Source: Didymella arachidicola
Taxonomy: Eukaryota > Ascomycota > Dothideomycetes > Pleosporales > Didymellaceae
Direction of reading: 5' to 3'
Assembly (NCBI GenBank): GCA_016630955.3
Contig: CM049996.1
Coordinates: forward strand, 1,736,001 to 1,800,000
DNA: 64,000 bases
Shown piece after piece: positions 22,636 through 34,904 of the stretch (the first letter of the stretch is position 1; each line of letters starts with the position of its first letter). The position numbers were made by a program, and so were the translations under genes. Under the pieces are notes generated by a model that was not told the origin of the DNA, did not search any database, and saw nothing but the letters and a program-made list of their open reading frames with translations.

Positions 22636-23650
22636 ATGCAAGCAACACGGATACGGACAGGGCGCCAATTGCTGAATGTGAAGACGAGCGTGGGGAGACA
22701 GTCGGCCAGAGGCTTCGCTGCGTCTGCGCCGCGCGGTGTGAGGGAGCCGCCACCGCCGCCGCCGCCGCCGCAGAAAGACGCACAGGACGGGACAACGCAC
22801 TTTGGCTTCGAGACAGTCGCCGAGGCGCTGAAGGAGCAGCGCGGTACGTCCACCTCTCTCCTGAACACATGCACACACGCTGACTTATCACGCAGTCCGC
22901 GGCGTCTTCTCCTCAGTCGCCTCCTCGTACGACTCGATGAACGACTTCATGTCCCTTGGCATCCACCGCCTCTGGAAAGACCACTTCGTGCGCAACCTCA
23001 ACCCCGGCCGCAACCCGCTCACCTCCCCATCCTCGCCCGATGCCCAAAAGGGCTGGAGCATCCTCGACATCGCCGGCGGCACCGGCGACATCGCCTTCCG
23101 CATGCTCGACCACGCGAGCCACATCAACAACGACGCCCACACCAACGTCACCGTCGCCGACATCAACCCGGACATGCTCGCCGAGGGCAAGAAGCGCAGC
23201 CTGCAGACCCCCTACGCCCGCAGTCCACGACTGCGCTTCGTCGAGGCCAACGCAGAGAACCTCCATATGATCCCAGACAACTCCATCGACCTCTACACCG
23301 TCGCCTTCGGCATCAGAAACTTCACCCACAAAGACGTCGCGCTCAAAGAAGCCTACCGCGTGCTGAAACCCGGCGGCGTGTTCGCGTGCCTCGAGTTCAG
23401 CAAAGTCGAGAACCCACTGTTTAACGCGGTGTACCAGCAGTGGAGCTTCAACGCCATCCCGTATATTGGGCAGATGGTTGCTGGTGACAGGGCGAGCTAT
23501 CAGTATTTGGTTGAGAGTATTGCGAGGTTTCCTAGTCAGGAGGAGTTTAGTGGCATGATTAAGGATGCGGGGTTTTTGGTTCCCGGGAGGGGGTATGAGA
23601 ATTTGACGAATGGGATTGCGGCGGTTCATAAGGGTGTTAAGCCTGCTTGA
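22636..23650 (+). CDS. coq5: COQ5-type ubiquinone biosynthesis C-methyltransferase, two exons
   Basis: S-adenosylmethionine-dependent 2-methoxy-6-polyprenyl-benzoquinol methylase, the C-methylation step of ubiquinone synthesis on the matrix face of the inner mitochondrial membrane. Exons 22636-22843 and 22896-23650 (52-nt intron, GTACGT donor) give 320 residues. The first exon encodes a basic presequence (MQATRIRTGRQLLNVKTSVG) and a run of eight prolines from a GCC/CCG repeat. The catalytic part shows SSYDSMNDFMSLGIHRLWK, SAM motif I ILDIAGGTGDIAFRML, DNSIDLYTVAFGIRN, the post-motif RVLKPGG and the C-terminal GYENLTNGIAAVH, all hallmarks of the UbiE/COQ5 family. Its divergent neighbour is also a mitochondrial enzyme. 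Confidence 0.95.
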
Positions 23651-25552
23651 GGTGTGGTATGGGTTGTAAGCATAGTGTAGAATGTACGAGTAGGAAAATA
23701 GCTTAGATCGCGGCAATGGCAAGCCATCGCCAGCATTTGACTTGATCACATTGCAGTGACATGCGGCATGCATAGGTTAAGCTCGTGGTTGCGCTTTGTT
23801 TCTGGACGGTCGATCCTGCCTCGACACAGAAGAAAGGTGCATCTTACGAACAACACTCCCACACAGTCTAACACGCTGACAAACCCCGATCCTCACTCCG
23901 CACAGCCCCCCGCAGCCATCTCTACTCTACGGGAGAAGCAGGGCGCAGCCTAATATTCCAAGGCATCGCGCCACTCCAGCGTCCGTGTTTCTGGTTAGTA
24001 TACGATCACATCTCGCTGACCCCGCAAATTGCGCTCCAAGACACCGAATATTACTTTGGATGAATGGCACGCCGTTTCGACTGCTTTTCGACGAAGAAGG
24101 AAACAGGAAAGTAAGCTTTGCAGAAATTCAGATCAGCGCAAATGTAGCTATATCTATACGTGTGACCATGAAAGGTCGGGAGCTTGCTACTATATGGGAA
24201 ACACCGTGGGTCTGAGCGGATTACAGCGGTGCTTTTGGCGTGGGGCTTTGAAGTACGAGGCTGACCGGTGTGGCGGATTACAGGGAGAAAATATATAGGC
24301 TGGCTTTCCATCCAGCGAACCCTTCATCATTTCTTCGTCACTGTTCGGCATCGAACGAAGAAGTCACTTTGATGTTGGATCAATCAGGTTTGCATAACTA
24401 GCACGACTTGTCCGAACAGTGACCAGATTAATCAGACGGGCGCTATTTATACACACGCACCACGCTCGAATCCCGGCTCGGTGTCGCCTACGAAGGAAGT
24501 GAGAGCTTGAGGAAGCTCTTCCGCTGTCTGACAGTGATGCATCAGGCCGACTTGCAGCGATCTGTAGTATTCTCCTACGAGTCCCGAGTATGGCCTGTAC
24601 ACGATCTCAAATCAGGTCACCGATGTTCTTTTGTCGGGGTGGATAGATGGGTTTCGGGACGGGGAGGCCGAGTTTGCTGCTGCACATTGCAGTCTTTCTG
24701 TTTAAATAGCTGGATGGGTCAGGACGGTCCGCATTTTCTTCAATTGTGCGATTGGCGTCGGTACAGCGTGGGTCGTGTGATTCTGCTTGAAGAAGAAGAT
24801 TCGAGGTGTAGATGTTTTGCACTAGAGCATATCGTAGCATGTTCAGTGGGGCAAGGTAAATCAAGGATTATTTTTCGTAGCGATTCTTGGATCGCTACGA
24901 CACTGGTGCTGCGCTCATTTGTACCGCTGCAATTTCCATCTGCTTTTTTAGTCATCTAGGACGTTTTGAATCGTGACATAAGATGGACGAGTCTTAAATG
25001 AAGTCGGCTAAGATTAAGGCTTCTGTTCTGAAAAACTTTCTATTTCTTTCGTTATGTTAGCATAATGGTGTTTCTTTATTGACACTAGCTGTATAGAGCG
25101 ACGTTAACAGCTATGGCTTACCAACGGGCTCTCACACCAGCCAAGAAGACTCTCTGATGCTGGAAAGGGCTGCTTTGCTCTTCGAGCACCATTATGTGGG
25201 CGCATGACGTTTAGGAGTCTTTGAGAATAGGCTACCTGAGCAACCGACGGCAAAAGCGGTCAAGATGAGGTCCACCGACTTCTTAGGTTTGTCTGGGCAA
25301 GATTGGTGTAGCTGCCATATTACTAGGCCTTATGATACACATTCGCTGCCTTGGGAACAAGGGCGTGCGGATCATTTGCGTAAAGGCTGCATCTGCCGAT
25401 TCTCTCCCCGTCTACGACATGTGGTGAAATGGTTGCTCCGTTGGCCATGGCAGCCAGCGTAGTCATAGCGGTACATGCGATAGGCTGTGGAACGTAAAAC
25501 AAAATCTATTTCTCTTTTACATGACCCTAAAGTCCACGAGAAGAAAAAGGCT
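23651..25552. other. Convergent intergenic region, nothing recognised
   Basis: 1.9 kb between the 3' ends of COQ5 and the secreted-protein gene. It is AT-rich from about 24.9 kb. A 150-codon frame at 24507-24959 has no recognisable motif or codon bias and is probably chance. Confidence 0.5.
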
Positions 25553-27600
25553 CTAGCTAGAGTTCGGTACAAACTTCACCTTCACTGTCTGGAGGCGTTC
25601 CCCGGGATACGTGGCATGGAACTTCGCTTGGTCACCTCCCTGGAGGATGCACCCGCTGGAGCACAGCGCATAATCGAGGAACATGGTCGTTGTGATTTGG
25701 GCTGCAATGTTGTTAGATAATAGAAAAAAGATGTGTTAACGTGAGGTAAGCGCTTACTTCGATCGTTGTTTGTCCAGGTGGCAGTCAGATCGCCACAGGC
25801 GACATCCAGGTTCCACTGCAAAAGCATGTTAGATAAGACGCTGGCCAGTAGATACGTGTAGACACTTACGATAGATGCCTCTGCAGGCCCGTTGTATCCT
25901 AATGTGGTGGCTCCCGTGGTTACCATCTGCGCAGGGGAGTCTGGGCCGACTACATCGCTGTTAGACTTCTGCATGTGGATGCGGACAATTTTTCTTACCG
26001 TAGCTGACTTGACCAGTGTATGCGTAACTGTCCATGTCGTCAGTATTTCTCTACAATCGTCAAAACTCGTAGCGTGACTTACTCAACATGGCCTGATCCC
26101 ATCTTTGCGTATCCACCGGATCCTCCCACCAGGCCAATGTATGCACCATTGGCGGTTGACTGAGCATTCTGCATCTCGAGAGCGAGATCACTGATGGTTG
26201 TAGCAGCGCAGTTGGGCGATGTGTAGGTCGCCTTGACAATGAGTGCGTTTGCCTTGGTATCAAGGTTGTACATGTAACCACCTGACTGAGCAGGGTTGGT
26301 GTTCAGGTAGCCGAGCACGGCTGAGGTACCCGCATCGAGAACTTGGAGGACGCCCTTTACACTGACGCTGCCGGAGCCACAGGGGAAACCCAGCTGTGTT
26401 CCTGTGGCGGCGCAGGTAGGCGAGTTTGCTTTAGGACTGGGAACTGGAATTGGTGTGGTGACTTCGTAAGATCCGGCGCTGACAACGTCATATTTGTCGT
26501 CGCCATAGTAGTAGCCAGTGTTCGTGGCGTAGCTGGAGCCCCAAGAGCGTGTGTAGAGAGCGCAGTAGGTACCAAGGGGCACACCGTTCTTTTCAAGGAT
26601 ATATGTGGAGAAGAAATTGCAAGGCTTATACGTGCCATCAGAGGCAGGGTGGGCCACGTCATACTCTGTCTGAGCCTTGCAAGCGGCAGCACAGAGAGCT
26701 GGGTCGAACGGGTTATCGTTGAAGAGACGCATGCCGTTGTAGGTGTCGTAGCCATTGTCAAGGGGGGCATTAATGGCACCTGGAAGACTTGTAGGGGCCT
26801 TAAAGCCATCGACATTAGGTAGAGCCTTGTTGGTCTTGCTGTAACCATTGCTACCGGCGATAACAATCTGGAAATCTTGACGGTATTGGCCCTTGTTGGT
26901 AGCAGCATTGAGCGCGACAGGATACCCGTAGAGAGAGCACTTAATATTGTTTGTGGAGGCAGGATTAGGGCAGCCAGAACCAGGATCAACGGAAGGGTCG
27001 CGTTCAAAAAAAATGTTGAAGCCACGGCAGTACTTCTCGCTGTCGCAGGCATCAGCGCACCCCTGCACATCGTAGGTAGTAGGAGTCCTGTAGGTCAAGT
27101 ATCCGATCTGCTGGGAGCTTCCAGCCTGGTCTACGAATGATTGCGTGTAGCCATTGGGAGTACCTGCAGCACGGGCGATCCTGCTTAGTTCTGCGCTTCC
27201 GGAGAATGCCGCAGCAGTATCAGGGTCGACGGGGGGGCCGTAGCTTCAAATCGTCAACAAAGGCATCGTCCAAGGTTCTGTAAGCTTCTTACCCAGCGGG
27301 CTGCGGATCACAGGCGTTGCGCTTCTTCTTGGTTGCCCCATCCGTGATAATGAATGGGGCGCTGGTGACGTTGTGAACGTAATAGTCACGCTTCTCGATG
27401 GCGCCTTCATGCTTGACAATAGCGGCAGCAGAAGAGGCAGCAACAGAGGGGTTGTAAGAGGCTGAGGCAGGCTTGGTGTCCTCAAACTTTGGTCCAAGGA
27501 CTGTGGGGGTGGGGACGGCCAAGGCGGCCTCAATGTTGATCAACTGGGGAGCGGCAGCAACGAGGCCAAGAAGGCCGGAGGCGGCGATAGAGTAACGCAT
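25553..27600 (-). CDS. Secreted protein of unknown function, six exons, signal peptide and Kex2 site
   Basis: Function not recognised. Exons 27600-27293, 27243-26083, 26027-25999, 25949-25870, 25815-25758 and 25701-25553 (introns of 49, 55, 49, 54 and 56 nt, all GTAAGN donors) close in phase to give 594 residues. One exon is only 29 nt. A signal peptide (MRYSIAASGLLGLVAAAPQ) is followed by a propeptide ending in the dibasic site IEKR, so Kex2 processing in the secretory pathway is likely. A cysteine-rich block follows (QGCADACDSEKYCRGFNIFF, then CSLYGYPV), reminiscent of PAN/Apple modules, and then a second block (PALCAAACKAQTEYDV, CNFFSTYILEKNG, YCALYTRSWG). The C-terminal part is Gly/Ser/Thr-rich and ends with a conserved-looking block (GDQAKFHATYPGERLQTV). 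It is likely a wall-associated or extracellular fungal protein family. Gene structure is firm; the role is open. Confidence 0.85.
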
Positions 27601-29248
27601 ATTGGAGTCGTCAACTCAGGAGTTTGTGGATGTGATGGAGAAGATGTTGTGATCGCTTTACACGGCAGTGATCACAGCTTTATATCGTTTGTTACTCCTT
27701 CATGCTGGTCTAAATTGAAGGACAATCCCGCCAGGCGTGAGTGTTTTTCGCAGGTCTGGGCTCTCGGTCGGTGCAACACTTAACCAGATCGAGATCAGAG
27801 ACATCCCAATAGTCAAGCCTAGTATCACTAACTTGGAATTAACGTCGTGGCGGCTGAAGGCACTCTCTGTTCAGCTGAGGGCGAAAACCCACAGTGTATA
27901 GCAATGAGTCGAACATGCGCAGCCAGAAATGGCAAGGCGACAATACCAACAGAGACGGCTACGGAATAGTATTAGCTAGACTGGATGCTGCCGGCTGGTA
28001 GCTGGCATCGCTACCGGTAGTGCTGGAGACAGCTCGTGGTCAGAGCGGGTTCGTCGCGTAGGCCGAAGCGATGCCATACCGTGCGCTTGGAACGGTTCAA
28101 CTTCCAGGGTTATCGCATACAGACATTCCGTGGTTGTGGCTTACGCTGCGACATCGTTGCAGACCGGTGAATCGCTTGTACTGCTTGACGGTGACTTCAA
28201 CCCAGAATTGTGTGTTGACAACATGGGTAGGGTAAAATCTTTGACCTATTGGAATTCCAAGAAATTCTTTGCCGCTGTCATAATCAAGCGATGCACGAGG
28301 TCGCTTGTTGAGGCAGATGGAGCTTGAATTCAGCGAGACTCCAATTTCGGTTGTAAGCCACAGGTTTTGCGCGGTACTGGTTGTGATTGCAGTTCGAAGC
28401 TATCGAAAGCGTGGTGAAATCTAACATTGTCAAGCCACGCAGTAGACGCCTGCACGGACCAACAGGCCATGTGGCTGGCTTCAATAGCCCGATCAGCCTC
28501 ACGCCGACTGGGCCTGTACCTGACAACGAAGCAGATGGTGTACCCCAAGGGGAGAAATCGTTGTCACGGGATTGCTCCCTTTCTTCTTCGAGCAAGCGAG
28601 GAACGGTCTAGGCGATGGACCACAAGGCTGGAGGTCAGCTGGGCTGACACCCATGGTCGCCGCTATGGTAGCTTCGCACGTGTCCGCGAGTCACAACACG
28701 AGCAGCTGAGGGTCTCCCTCACCGGTCAACACTGATTGTGTACAATAGAAATATTAATAGAAGTCGTTTGAATTTGCTACGACTGGCGTTTTTTGCGTTA
28801 TATAAGAAATTTCTTCCAAACTCGTAGCTCTCCTAGTAAGATTGGCTGCGCACGAGGTATGAACTTCAGACAATGTTATGCCACGTAGTCGCAAGACAAG
28901 GGATTTTGGCACGGCAGCGGAGGTCGCGATGGTCAACACGCCCAAAGGGTCAAGTGCAGGCGTGGTCGCGAAGTCGGCCCCGAAAGGAGACGAAAAAGAT
29001 CGGAATTGGAACGCCAAATCGTCGGTTAGCTGCATTGGAGGCCCGATAGTTTGGTAGTGGACGGCCGGCTCGAAGATCCAGGCACCAAAGGGCGCCCCGC
29101 GGAGTAGCGCCAGGGAACAAAATCGTGCCGCTGGGATAACGGCCACTGCAAACTTTGCCCACTACTCCTGCTATTATCGGCTCCTTTCGTAGGTACCGTT
29201 GTCAGCAACGTATAACCTCGAAAAGAGATCCACTGCGTGCTGCGAGTA
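27601..29248. other. Intergenic region upstream of the secreted-protein gene
   Basis: The first few hundred bases should be the secreted-protein promoter (TATA-like tatatcg near 27682). The remainder up to the transposon end holds only short frames on both strands with no recognised product. Confidence 0.5.
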
Positions 29249-29297
29249 CCGTGCCCGTGCGCGTGATGCGCGGATTCGCGTGATGCGCCGAACCACC
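29249..29297 (+). repeat. Left terminal inverted repeat of transposon copy A
   Basis: 49 bp beginning ccgtgcccgtgcgcgtgatg; differs from the reverse complement of 31339-31387 at one base (sixth position, c versus t). Contains two 11-bp direct repeats at 29261-29271 and 29278-29288. Confidence 0.95.
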
Positions 29298-29338
29298 AAA
29301 ACACCTCTATTATCTCAGCTCCACAACAACACAACGCA

Positions 29339-31225
29339 ATGGGGTTACAAGAAGCGCTTGCAGATTGTGATACTTTTGAATCTGGAGATGATATTCCGTG
29401 GTCTAAAATAGCAGAAAAGCATGGTGTTGTGCGGTCAACGTTAACGCGCACGTGGAGGGGTGAGACGCGCCCGCATCAAGAGAAGGTTCTTGCACAGCAG
29501 AAGCTCACCCAAAAACAAGAGGAGGAGCTTGTGAAGTATATAGAGGAGCTTACTGCTCGTCATATACCTCCTACAAGAGAGATGAATGCCAATTTCGCGT
29601 CAGCAGTCGCCCAGAAGCCAGTGAGCGAGAGCTGGGTTACCCGCTTCATCAACAAGTACTCTATCCATCTTATTTCTCAATACTCAACAGTTATGGACGC
29701 CAATCACCACAACGCCGATTCCTACGCGAAGTACGAGCTCTACTTCAACTTACTACAGCGTAAGATCGCTGAGTATAAGGTTCACGCCGAGCACACATAC
29801 AATATGGACGAGAAGGGCTTCATGATAGGCGTCACTACTAGGGCAAAACACGTGTTCAGTAGACGTATGTGGGAGAAGGGGGAGGTCAAGGCATCACTTC
29901 AAGATGGCAGTCGCGCCTGGATTACGCTGCTGGCGTGTGTGTGCGGCGATTGATCAGCTCTGCCGCCAGGTCTCATCTACGAGTCTACGAGTCTGCCAAC
30001 AGCACCATCCAATCAAGCTGGGTGGAGGAAATACAGTCAGGGGAACACTCTGTGCTTGTTTCTTCCTCACCTTCTGGCTGGATTAACAACGATATAGGTT
30101 TTGCCTGGCTTCAGCAGGTGTTTGGTCGCTACCAAGACCAAGGCGCGGAGGAAGTGGCGCCTCCTAATCCTTGACGGCCACGGCTCCCATGTGACGATGG
30201 ACTTTATTAACTACTGCGATCAGAACAAGATACTCCTGGCTATACTTCCTCCTCATTCAACCCATACGTTGCAGCCGCTTGATGTGGTGATGTTCAAGCC
30301 TCTGTCAACAGCGTATTCAAATGAGCTCACAACACACCTTCACAACGGCCAAGGACTGTCAGTAATTAAGAAGAGCAACTTCTTCCCCCTGTTCTGGAAG
30401 GCTTGGGAGAGTACGTTTACTCAAGGGCTAATACTTAAGTCCTTTGAGACGACGGGTATATCACCCCTACAGCCCAACGTCATCCTCCGACGCTTTGCTA
30501 AGGATACCCCTGAGGCCTCTGACGGCAGCACAAGCTCTTTTACAGTCTATTCTAGCAGAGATTGGCTTAAAATTGAGACTCTGCTGCGGAAAATAGTCAG
30601 GGATGAGACCAGTAAAGAGCTGAGGAAGATCAGCCGCTCGCTCCATCACATCTCAATTCAAAACCAGCTCCTCCACCACGAGAATCAGGGGCTTAGAGAG
30701 GTTCTTAAGACTCAAAAGAAGCATAAGAATACGAGCAAAGCTCTTCAATTCCAGCCTCGCGAGGACTATCATGGTGGAGCAGAGTTCTACTCTCCTAGCA
30801 GAGTAGAGAAAGCACGCACTGATGAGAGGATAAAGCAACAGAGCCAGAGGGGCGAAGAGCTCCAAAAAGCAGAGATGAAGAAGCTTAGGCACGCTAATAA
30901 GCTGTACAGTGAGAAATTTGCTCAGGAGAGGCGTGAACAGCGGGCGAGAGAGAAGGAGGAGCGTGAGCGTGTTAGAGCTGAGAAGGTCAAGGAAGCAGCC
31001 GAACGCAAGGCTCAAAGAGAGCGTGATAAACAAGCCCGCGACGCTGAAAAAGCTGTACAATTGCCCCAAATAGGCAAGCGCAAAGCTTCAGCAGCTCCTG
31101 CAGCAAAAATACAGAAGAAGCGTCGTACTGTGGCCGCTGCGCGTGGTGTTGTTGCTGCAGAGCCTCCTGCGGCACCTCGCACCCACACCACGCGCAGCGG
31201 CAGAACAGCAACTCTATATAATTGA
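29339..31225 (+). pseudogene. Fot1-like transposase with two frameshifts
   Basis: The first block (29339-29953) has an N-terminal helix-turn-helix of the CENP-B/psq type (IPWSKIAEKHGVVRSTLTRT), a second DNA-binding segment, and the first catalytic Asp in YNMDEKGFMIGV. The frame then stops after AWITLLACVCGD. The matching continuation (WVEEIQSGEHSVLVSSSPSG) is in the frame of about 29955-30120, and the remainder (30125-31225) returns to the first frame. It carries the second Asp in LLILDGHGSHV and the third in THTLQPLD with 35 residues between them (DD35D). The C-terminus is a lysine/arginine-rich coiled-coil-like tail. Two compensating frameshifts, with loss of about 20 residues seen in copy B, mean that this copy should not make active protein. 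Confidence 0.85.
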
Positions 31226-31338
31226 ATTGTATGAGAGAATATCGTCGCATAGGCCTATAGAACAGTCCACCAAAAACAACTTATAATACTAGCTATTGTA
31301 TGTGGCTCTATAACCTCATTTTTGCAGGTGCCTATTAA

Positions 31339-31387
31339 GGTGGTTCGGCGCATCACGCGAATCCGCGCATCACGCGCACGGACACGG
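31339..31387 (-). repeat. Right terminal inverted repeat of transposon copy A
   Basis: Reverse complement of the left repeat with one mismatch; followed by the TA target duplication. Confidence 0.95.
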
Positions 31388-31389
31388 TA

Positions 31390-33880
31390 TGCGCATTTGT
31401 TTGCAGCCTACAAGCTAATCTTGGAATGGTCCTATAGATGTATTGATTGCGAGATAGTATACACAAACAGTAGCCATCTCAACACTTCGTCGTTCTGAAT
31501 TGCGGTCCTAGCTTTTCAGGCTCGCCTCCTATCGTTTGGATTCTTTGGAGTAACGAGCGCGATCGCTTTTCCAGCTGGCTTACTCCCGAGTTCTCCATGG
31601 TGCGTGACGAAATCCGCAGACACAATGTGTGTGTTTGCTCGTGGTCTTGAGGGCCACAGCTGAGATGAGAACAAGTGGTATGCTCAAACCACTGCACTGA
31701 GTGCGGGGCTCCTTTGGACCACCGTCAGATGGCCCGTCATGGGTCAATTTGTTTACTTGTATAATCACTCGGTCTACCACGAGTTCACGCTATCATTCAA
31801 CACAGATGTTAGTGGCTACTGCTCTATCCGCTACAATATCTGTTTTGAACAGAGCGTAAAATCGAAAATCGAGCTTCAAACGTCTATTCGTATTGCGCAA
31901 AATGGCAACCGAAATCTCCTTACTGCTTTCCTGTGCGAAGCAATGCCACGCTCCACTTTAGTTACATTGATACACCAGAGTGCATCATGTGTTCTGGCAA
32001 TTCGTGGGCCGTACCAATGAATCCCGAGACACACATCCTTTCTCCGCCCCTAATGTCTCCTCCACGCGCGTCTAACCAAAATTCAAAGCATTTTCGTTGT
32101 CGTCTCTTACTCCTCCTTCCTCCGTAATGTCATCTTGCCTTTCGAGCAACTGGCATACTCGTGGTGAAGGTACAATTGTTATCTTGAGCTGTAGCAGGAC
32201 ATAATGAAACCTCCTTGGCGAGTCTGGCTTACTCGCAACAAAGGTATGGTACGGCTGGCGCGGTCTGCCCCCGCGGATCTCGGAGTGTATTGTGCGGAAC
32301 GTAGGCGAGCCTCTTCAGATGCTCTCAAAGACATGGAAGCTCGACGGGACTACTCTATTGTCCTCTTGCAGTGTTCAAGGTATTAATTCTAGTCTGAGAG
32401 GACACACGCGTGCAAGAAAGGTTGATCGCTGATGGTTTTGAGATGACATAGCGAGACTAGAGCATAATAACGGATCGCTGAGATCTCACAGCCGATCCGC
32501 GGGGCGAAGACGCGTCGCAGTAAGCTGTGGAGGGTTCAGAGTTAAGTCTGGGCTTAGTCGAAACATGGTTACGGTGCTTCTTACTTACGAGGATTGAAAT
32601 GCACGACGCAGGATGAACATCAGATCATCAGGAAGGGATATTGATGTGGATCTACTCGTCCGTTCAATCATGTTCATGGCCTGATCCTGTGGCGCTACCT
32701 GGCAGGCGAACTGTCTACGCGTTCCCCAAGCAACTATACATTGAGTGTTTATGCTGTGCATGCTCCTTCAACATCTAATGTCATTAGTCTGCACATGCTA
32801 TACTGTCAAAGACAGCAGGTATAAGTGATAAGCGCTTATATGCTGCCGCCCTAAAAACGATACCGAAACGCAAAGTATCGCAGTCACTCGGATAGTTGTA
32901 TACGAAAAGCGGCCATATAAAGTTTTCTGTTGCATGGAAAAATAATTCTCCACTACTTATGTGAAGCACGTCCTTGCGTGCGCCTTCTAACATCGTTCAG
33001 ACCCTGTTCATCCTCTGCATACAAGATAGGACGCCGTGATAAATCCAGGATCCAGACGCTCCTTTGCAGAGATACTGTTCGATAGTGCCACAAAAGCTAG
33101 ATGACGCGAAGTGTCTGCAATGTTGCCAAATGTGTCTGCTTTTATACACAGGATAGACACAAAGTACTGGTCTGCTGTCTATTTAATGCCACCAGATTAG
33201 GGATCAGAGTCGTAGACCGGAAGCCTGAAGGATGCAACCGACTGGCTATCTCGATCAAGTTCTGAACGCATGATGATTGCAGATCATAGTTGAGAATATA
33301 CATGAGAAAGTGCTACTCGGGATGCTGTTCCGCGAATACAACTACCCGTAAAGTGTACCCCTCTTTGTGCTTATCCGATGGAGATGTTACGAGTCATCTG
33401 TCTCTTCCCATGTAGAAAGTGGAACATTGCGACCTTCCTCTTTCGTAACACCAACACGACTCAATTGCACAGCAGGCTGCCCGCTCATTTTACGAGTCAC
33501 ATAGCTCACAGTGCGCCAGCTGCACTGCACATACTGCAGTATCAGACGAAGAAACTTGACTATGACATGAGCTCACCAGCTGCTTTTGTAGAATTGCGTG
33601 TAATATACGGGATCCTACTGGAACAATAAGCCTTCGCATCCACTGTGCTTGTTTACCGTGTTTCATGCTTTTTTCTGACCGCCATTAGTCCCTCTCACGT
33701 GGAATCGAACAAATCAGATTACGGTATTCGTGCGAGACCTGAGGATTCCGATGCCTCGCGATATCCTCTAATCGTTGTTGTTGATCTCTATACGGTCACG
33801 CCTAACAAATTGGCTTAAAAGGCTGGAAGTTCTCAACGACTATCGTACTTAAAAGATTACTGACATCCTTCTTTCTTACA
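31390..33880. other. Gene-free intergenic region
   Basis: About 2.5 kb, AT-rich, full of stops on both strands, with only short frames. I see no gene, RNA or clear repeat in it. It may be decayed repeat DNA. Confidence 0.5.
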
Positions 33881-33894
33881 AAAATAAGTCTCTC

Positions 33895-34785
33895 TTGCTC
33901 GCCTTTCTCCCCACGGCTTCGGCTCAGTTCTTCAGCTTCGGCTATGCTTTCTCTACCAGCCCCGTAGCTACTGATTACCGGATTTGACAGGCCACTACAA
34001 CTCTTGTCTTACCAGCTCTAAACAGTCCGCACACTGGTAATCTTGGCCTGTGGCCAGGTATGGGAACCAAGCTCGACTCAGGTGCTGATGGACACCTTGT
34101 TCAAGGCCTTGCCCTTTCCGTCGTTGTAGTTGGGTAAGTTCACGACAGGAATCCTTTCCAATCCCTTCTGACATTCATAATTCCCGGCGCAACTTTGTTG
34201 AGAGAGACGTCAAGTGGTGCATTGTAGCGAGCACGTATGATGGTATGATTTCTTCTACCGCAAGTCACTGTTTGCGGTTCTCACGAAGATGTACGTGAGC
34301 AGCGTGAGGGTGTTACGTATCCAGTCAACCCCGGCGACAAGGTCACATAAGTTTGTAAGTTTTTCGAAACATGTCTTAACGCAACGCTGATCTCCATGCA
34401 GACAAGTACAACGATGCGACCGAAAACGTCGCCCAGACCGTATCGGTGAACGGTATCAAAGTTTGCACTCTCTCTACAAGTGAGACGCCTCCCCTTAGAC
34501 TCCAGTCAAATACCGATGTTTTACAGAGAGCGGCCACGGCGCTGGATAGGGTACGGCAATGGAATGCCAACAAGCCAACTGCTGCACGGTTCCCGAGCAT
34601 CACTATCTCAACACGACCATCATCCTGAACAAGGCCGATCCTAACTACAAGAACACGCTCGGTCTGAATGGCGCTTCTGGGGACCTTGTCACCACCAATG
34701 GTGGAAAGACATGGACCGTTTCAATGATTGGTAGCTTTGTAGTTAACATTCGTACGCGGTGTCTATACCTGCTATAGCCTCAACG
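33895..34785 (+). pseudogene. Relic of a secreted lectin/glucanase-like (concanavalin-fold type) protein gene
   Basis: A signal-peptide-like string (SLLLAFLPTASAQ) without an initiator Met leads into a frame that continues past one TGA (near 33985) into LVLPALNSPHTGNLGLWPGM and HLVQGLALSV. A GTAAGT donor follows at about 34134. Further pieces are KWCIVASTYDGM (34213-34250), PVNPGDKVT ended by TAA (about 34322-34350), NDATENVAQTVSVNGIKV (34410-34465), and, after a possible intron, ECQQANCCTVPEHHYLNTT with ILNKADPNYKNTLGLNGASG and NGGKTWTVS. The frame just before ECQQ has a TAG where the family usually has Trp. The order and spacing match a fungal secreted protein family often annotated as concanavalin A-like lectin/glucanase (from memory). 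With no start, several stops and at least one shift, it cannot be functional. Confidence 0.65.
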
Positions 34786-34904
34786 CATTAGCGTCGACTT
34801 AGCCTAAATTACAACCCGACAGGGTTCTGAATGTCTCATCGCATGTTTCTGTGGTAATAGTCTGCAATAGCTCAGTGGACTGACAATTTCTTCGAGATTA
34901 TGTG

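Larger units (their letters stand above)
29249..31387 (+). mobile_element. Fot1/pogo-like (Tc1/mariner superfamily) DNA transposon, copy A
   Basis: 2139-bp element bounded by terminal inverted repeats of 49 bp (29249-29297 and 31339-31387) that match at all but one position, flanked by TA dinucleotides at 29247-29248 and 31388-31389 as a target-site duplication. Each repeat contains two direct copies of gcgtgatgcgc 17 bp apart. It carries one transposase gene in the same orientation, broken by frameshifts, so this copy is probably not autonomous. Confidence 0.93.

Noticed and set aside
22329..22874. 181-codon minus-strand frame across the COQ5 first exon
   Set aside because: It overlaps the COQ5 exon, intron and shared promoter; its composition mirrors the GCC repeat on the other strand.
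24440..24500. A tRNA-like TCGAATCCCGG stretch
   Set aside because: The flanking bases do not form a T stem, and no acceptor or anticodon arm can be drawn.
24507..24959. 150-codon plus-strand frame
   Set aside because: No motif, no codon bias, and it lies in the convergent AT-rich spacer.
33690..33760. A minus-strand GTTCGATTCC motif like a tRNA T loop
   Set aside because: The T stem does not pair and no matching D or anticodon arm is present.
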